From Chloroflexota bacterium (GTDB taxonomy: Bacteria > Chloroflexota > Dehalococcoidia > UBA3495), in NCBI GenBank assembly GCA_022563275.1, contig JADFNR010000133.1:1-9095 (forward strand): a stretch of DNA of 9,095 bases. The letters run 5' to 3'. Positions within the stretch are counted from its first letter, which is position 1. Each line of letters opens with the position of its first letter. A program made the position numbers and the translations under genes. The notes under the pieces are model-generated. The model was not told where the DNA came from. It did no database searches and saw nothing but the letters and a program-made list of their open reading frames with translations. Shown in pieces: positions 6,131-9,095 of the stretch.

Positions 6131-7144
6131 TCAGCGCTGGTATCTGTAGTCTTTGGAGATTCCCGCTTCCGGCACTGGGGCCGGGTTCTTGACCTGATAG
6201 CGGTACCTGGGATCGAGTTTGGGCTTGGGGCCGATGGTGCCCCGCAGGACGCCGATGGCTTCCACTTCATGCTCGACCACGTCTCCGGGCTCCAGGAACC
6301 TGGCTTTCTCATAGCCTTTGCGGATTGCTTCCCGGATGGAGCCGCCGCCCACGGTCCCGCTGCCGATCACGTCGCCGGGCACGATGCGGCTGTCCTTGGA
6401 GGCCCGCTCAACCATGTCCCCAAAGGTGTAGTAGGCGTCTTGGGCCGCGCCGTCCTTCAGCCAATAGTCCCCATTGACCCTGACCTCGCACTTCAGGTGC
6501 AGCCGCCCGTCTTTCATATAGGGAGCTAATTCATCGGTGGTCACCAGCCATGGACCGATGGATGACGCGGTGTCCTTTCCCTTGGCCGGCCCCAGGCCGA
6601 AGGCCATCTCGTCCACCTGGAGGTCCCGGGCGCTCCAGTCATTGAACAGCGTGAATCCGGCGATGTAGTCCAGCGCCTCCGCCGCCGGGACATCCCTTCC
6701 TTCCCGGCCGATCACACAGCCGATCTCAAGTTCGTAGTCGAATTGGGTGGATGCCGAGGGGTAGGGTATCTCGGCGTCCGTCCCGTAGATGCAAAGGGGG
6801 TTGGAGAAGTAGAAGACCGGCATCCGGTACCAGACCTCATTGGGCTCACGGGTGCCCTGGTTGCTGGCGTGTTCTTCGTAAACGATGAAATCGCGCACCG
6901 TGGGGGGTTGGATTATGGGAGAACGCAGCCGGACATCCGCCAAGGGCACACTGGGCGATGCGATATTCTTCTCCAGGGCGTCCCGGACCCTATCTATAGG
7001 CGAGTTATCTTGCTCCAGAAGCGCCCGCACATCACGCAGGGAGTGGCCGCTCATACCCAACAAGGCGCTGACATCCACCACCTGGCCGTCTTGCAGGACC
7101 CCGCAGCGGGGTCCCGACTCCGTATCGTAGGTTAGCAGCTTCAT
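6131..7144 (-). CDS. fumarylacetoacetate hydrolase (FAH) family protein
   Basis: A 337-residue FAH-superfamily enzyme. The metal site is visible as Glu138 and Glu140 in FDYELEIGCVIGREGRDV and Asp169 in FTLFNDWSARDLQ, the usual E-x-E...D set that holds Mg or Mn. GSGTVGGGS (261-269) is the C-terminal active-site loop. The long N-terminal part (residues 1-80) and the YRMPVFYFSNP segment fit the bacterial 330-residue class, not the short FAHD1 type. Members hydrolyse C-C bonds of acylpyruvates or act on 2-oxo-acid intermediates late in aromatic catabolism. I chose the ATG at 7144, which has GGGAG 5 nt upstream. The in-frame ATG at 7156 adds MGDQ but has no properly spaced site. A promoter sits at 7204-7232. 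The esterase follows downstream. The stop is TGA, with no hairpin evidence looked for or needed since the family length is complete. Confidence 0.92.
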   Translation of the reverse strand: MKLLTYDTESGPRCGVLQDGQVVDVSALLGMSGHSLRDVRALLEQDNSPIDRVRDALEKNIASPSVPLADVRLRSPIIQPPTVRDFIVYEEHASNQGTREPNEVWYRMPVFYFSNPLCIYGTDAEIPYPSASTQFDYELEIGCVIGREGRDVPAAEALDYIAGFTLFNDWSARDLQVDEMAFGLGPAKGKDTASSIGPWLVTTDELAPYMKDGRLHLKCEVRVNGDYWLKDGAAQDAYYTFGDMVERASKDSRIVPGDVIGSGTVGGGSIREAIRKGYEKARFLEPGDVVEHEVEAIGVLRGTIGPKPKLDPRYRYQVKNPAPVPEAGISKDYRYQR

Positions 7145-7203
7145 CTGGTCTCCCATTCCCGGCCGGCTACGTTCCGCCTCAAAAAAGAGGAAGAACAGGA
7201 GGA

Positions 7204-7232
7204 ATTACAGCACACGTGCCTGCGACGGTCAA
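7204..7232 (-). promoter_or_regulatory. sigma70-type promoter for the FAH-esterase operon
   Basis: On the minus strand TTGACC (7232-7227) and TGTAAT (7209-7204) are separated by exactly 17 bp; each matches the consensus at 5 of 6 positions. Transcription would start near 7197, about 50 nt before the FAH start codon. It lies just downstream of the terminator of the preceding gene, so the FAH operon appears to be an independent unit. Confidence 0.7.
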
Positions 7233-7240
7233 TCGTAACT

Positions 7241-7280
7241 AAAAACGCCCCGGCCCGCTGAAACGAGCCGGGGCGTTTTT
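7241..7280 (-). terminator. rho-independent terminator after the OsmC-like gene
   Basis: A perfect 14-bp inverted repeat, AAAAACGCCCCGGC at 7241-7254 and GCCGGGGCGTTTTT at 7267-7280, with a 12-nt loop. On the minus strand it gives a 9-bp GC-rich stem followed by five T, 44 nt after the OsmC-like stop codon. The A and T tracts on both sides would let it work in both directions, but no plus-strand gene runs into it. Confidence 0.9.
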
Positions 7281-7324
7281 CCAATGACTTGAGAAGCCGG
7301 TGAGCAGCCAAGACCGGCCGTTGG

Positions 7325-7879
7325 CTACAGAGCTACTTCGATGGTGACCGGCACCGGATGGGACACGATGTCGTAGACCGGGGAGCGGGCCTTGGCGACT
7401 TCGACCAGTTCCTTGAGGGTCGCTTCGGGCACGTCACCCTTGACCTTCAAAGCCACCGTTATGTTCTTGTAGCCGCTCCTGACCTTATCATCCATGCCCA
7501 GGAAGCCGTGCAGGTCCAAGTCGCCTTCTATGACCGAAGACACCTCGGTAATCTTGTGGCCCCGGGCGGCGGCGTGGTAGACCAATGAAGTGGTGATGCA
7601 GCCCGCCAGGGCGTGCAATACGTACTCCACCGGGTTGGGCGATTCGTCGTCACCCAGAAGTATCTGGTGCTCGGCGTTGTCCAGGGTGAACCCGTCCCGC
7701 GTCTGAATCTCACAGGCGCCGAAGAAGTTGCCCACGGTGGTCCGGTTATGCCCGCCGTTCATCCATTTGTTCTCGATGCGGAACTTGAAATCCGCCACCG
7801 CGGGCGTGCCTTTGATCGCATCGATGACTCCGAAAAGGTTGTCCACATTGACGCCGTTGAGTGTAGTTTGAGTAGCCAT
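7325..7879 (-). CDS. OsmC-family protein
   Basis: A 184-residue OsmC/Ohr-fold protein, slightly longer than classical OsmC (about 140) owing to an N-terminal extension. The conserved helix NPVEYVLHALAGCITTSLVY carries the glutamate and the peroxidatic cysteine position (Cys94 from this start). The position of the resolving cysteine, usually in a C-P-V context, reads ARSPVYDIVSHPVPV, so Ser replaces Cys. A second cysteine (Cys56, FFGACEIQT) is not at a family site. Classical members reduce organic hydroperoxides with two cysteines; this single-cysteine variant may do so differently or have another role. Two ATGs compete: 7879 has AAGGAG 9 nt upstream, while 7885 (adds MN) leaves only 3 nt, so 7879 is preferred. 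A strong terminator follows. The region upstream is unusually structured. Confidence 0.9.
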   Translation of the reverse strand: MATQTTLNGVNVDNLFGVIDAIKGTPAVADFKFRIENKWMNGGHNRTTVGNFFGACEIQTRDGFTLDNAEHQILLGDDESPNPVEYVLHALAGCITTSLVYHAAARGHKITEVSSVIEGDLDLHGFLGMDDKVRSGYKNITVALKVKGDVPEATLKELVEVAKARSPVYDIVSHPVPVTIEVAL

Positions 7880-7909
7880 GTTCATGTTCTCCTTAAAATT
7901 GTTTTTAGT

Positions 7910-7928
7910 TTGATCTTGTATCGATCAA
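7910..7928. repeat. inverted repeat TTGATC-7-GATCAA upstream of the OsmC-like gene
   Basis: Six-bp arms (7910-7915 and 7923-7928) with a 7-nt spacer, 31 nt before the chosen OsmC start. It abuts the next palindrome at base 7928. It could be an operator or an mRNA hairpin; no regulator gene is visible to assign it. Confidence 0.4.
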
Positions 7929-7981
7929 TGGTCCCGGAGGTGGGACCATGACCTGCCGCGATTTGGTCCGGTGTTTCTCAT
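7925..7981 (-). CDS. possible 18-residue leader peptide upstream of the OsmC-like gene
   Basis: ATG at 7981-7979 follows AAGGAG (7992-7987) by 5 nt, an ideal ribosome site. The frame encodes MRNTGPNRGRSWSHLRDH and ends at TGA 7927-7925. Its last eight codons coincide with the 8-bp hairpin at 7928-7949. I recognise no family. The good ribosome site and overlap with structure suggest a leader that couples translation to expression of the downstream gene, but it may equally be chance; there is no run of one regulatory amino acid. Confidence 0.3.
   Translation of the reverse strand: MRNTGPNRGRSWSHLRDH
7928..7949. repeat. perfect inverted repeat ATGGTCCC-6-GGGACCAT
   Basis: Eight-bp arms (7928-7935, 7942-7949) and a 6-nt loop. 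In the minus-strand transcript the loop reads ACCTCC, which resembles an anti-Shine-Dalgarno sequence and could pair with the GGAG of the leader or OsmC ribosome sites. It could instead be a 22-bp protein operator. It is not followed by a T-tract, so it is not a simple terminator. Confidence 0.5.
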
Positions 7982-8030
7982 AGGCGCTCCTTATAATTTT
8001 GGTTCGGTCCTGATCATTATTGATGGCGCG

Positions 8031-9095
8031 CTACCAATTTAGCGCTGGAAAGTCGGGCTTGAGCCCCAAAAAGACCTGGCCCACGCTTTCGAACCTGGCT
8101 TCTGAGACCGAACCGTGCTGTTTCAGTACTTGGATGTCCCGGAAATAACGTTCCAAGGGGCTCTTGGTGTAAAACCCGGTCGAACCTGCCACGTTGTACA
8201 TCAACTCGACCGCATCCACTGACCTGGCTACGGCATTCGCCGAGGCGAGCAGCAAGTCGGCTCGCTGTTCCAAAGAAACGGTTTCTCCAGAGGTTGTCAG
8301 GCCCCACATCTCGGTGAGTGTTTGGAAGAGCAGGGCACGCGCGGACCGAATTGCGGCCTCGGCCTGGGCCAGTTTGGCTTGGGTGGACGACTTGTCCCGG
8401 AGAAGGGTCTTACTGGTCAGCGGCGTTTTCCCCTGAGCCAGGGCGGATACTTCATTGATGGCGTTTCGGGCTATGCCCAACATCACCGGTCCAACGTTGG
8501 CCGCTACTATCCCAACTATAGGAAAACGGTACAGCGCCCCCTGATAATGGCTCCCGAGTTTGGAGTCGGGAACCATCTGGGTAACCATGTGACTGGGCAC
8601 GAATACATCGGCGACCTCCACGTCGTCGCTGCCGGTGCCGCGCATCCCCATCACAGACCAGGTGTCGATGATCCGGCATGATTCAATGGGGATATAGACC
8701 CGGATCAGCGCTGGTTTGCCGTCATCACGCAACCGAGGTCCGCCACCATCGAAGACATTGGCTGTGACGCAGAACCAGCTAGCTTCGTGGCAATTGCTGA
8801 CGAAGGGCGCCCGCCCAGTCAACCGATATCCGCCTTCCTCCACCTCTGCTTTGATTGGCGGGTTGATGGCGGCGGAGATTATCCCACTGACACCGGGCCC
8901 CAGTATCTCCTCCGCGCCCTTGTCGGACAGACGGGAGCATCCGTGTGCGAACGCTCCAGGGTTGCATAGGGACCAACCAGCCGTGCTGTCATACCGGGAG
9001 ACGGCCTCGACCACCTGGGCGTAAGTCAGCGGAGCCACTTCTAGTCCGCCAAGGGACCGGGGGGCCATCATCCGGAATAAACCGGCATCCGTCAT
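8031..9095 (-). CDS. acyl-CoA dehydrogenase-fold flavin monooxygenase (group D, HsaA/DszC-like), 5' end outside window
   Basis: The frame is open to the window edge and the visible 354 residues begin inside the conserved DAGLFRMMAPRSLGGLEV segment. The ATG at 9095 is therefore probably internal, and about 30-40 N-terminal residues are missing. YDSTAGWSLCNPG (34-46), a GYRLTGRAPFVSNCHEASW block (88-106) and MRGTGSDDVEVADVFVP (151-167) match the FMN-binding core of the acyl-CoA-dehydrogenase superfamily. The C-terminal helical part resembles the Acyl-CoA_dh_2 domain of two-component monooxygenases (HsaA, DszC, HPA hydroxylase C2). Those enzymes hydroxylate aromatics or oxidise sulfur with flavin supplied by a reductase. 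No acyl-CoA-dehydrogenase catalytic glutamate was located by eye. The stop is TAG at 8033-8031. A true acyl-CoA dehydrogenase is the less likely alternative. Confidence 0.85.
   Translation of the reverse strand: MTDAGLFRMMAPRSLGGLEVAPLTYAQVVEAVSRYDSTAGWSLCNPGAFAHGCSRLSDKGAEEILGPGVSGIISAAINPPIKAEVEEGGYRLTGRAPFVSNCHEASWFCVTANVFDGGGPRLRDDGKPALIRVYIPIESCRIIDTWSVMGMRGTGSDDVEVADVFVPSHMVTQMVPDSKLGSHYQGALYRFPIVGIVAANVGPVMLGIARNAINEVSALAQGKTPLTSKTLLRDKSSTQAKLAQAEAAIRSARALLFQTLTEMWGLTTSGETVSLEQRADLLLASANAVARSVDAVELMYNVAGSTGFYTKSPLERYFRDIQVLKQHGSVSEARFESVGQVFLGLKPDFPALNW

Overview
The window is a gene-dense piece of bacterial DNA, mostly about 60% G+C by eye, with nine protein genes: seven whole and two cut by the window edges. 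The mix is a GMC oxidoreductase, a luciferase-like flavin monooxygenase, an acyl-CoA-dehydrogenase-fold monooxygenase, a fumarylacetoacetase-family hydrolase and an esterase. It resembles the organics-degrading repertoire reported for Chloroflexota such as SAR202 and related Dehalococcoidia. This assignment is an inference from gene content; the window has no rRNA or other phylogenetic marker.

Layout: 1-1248 (+) is the C-terminal part of a GMC oxidoreductase. 1249-1476 is non-coding and holds an imperfect inverted repeat. 1477-2523 (-) is an LLM-class monooxygenase, divergent from an MFS exporter at 2632-3858 (+). On the minus strand, 5018 to 3903 is a two-gene unit that ordinary annotation would break or miss. 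It encodes a CcdA-like membrane thiol-redox protein followed by a small heavy-metal-associated (HMA) protein. Then come an esterase (5212-6063, -) and an FAH-family hydrolase (6131-7144, -) that read as one operon with a good sigma70-type promoter. Next are a strong terminator at 7241-7280, an OsmC-like protein (7325-7879, -) with a structured leader, and a group D flavin monooxygenase or acyl-CoA-dehydrogenase-like protein (8031-9095, -) cut by the window end.

The main discovery is that the CcdA-like gene and the HMA gene each carry one in-frame TGA exactly where the family has its second redox or metal-binding cysteine. The HMA motif reads Cys-Asp-Gly-TGA in place of CxxC. In the CcdA-like protein the TGA replaces the cysteine that partners the NPCGLP cysteine. 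Each TGA is followed by a hairpin whose small G-containing apical loop starts 21 nt (HMA) or 20 nt (CcdA) downstream, which fits the known geometry of a bacterial SECIS element. I read both as selenoproteins (CxxU and C...U pairs) in one operon: a membrane electron conduit paired with a soluble metal-binding or redox partner. No Sec machinery (selA, selB, selC, selD) lies in the window, so that dependence must be checked in the rest of the genome.
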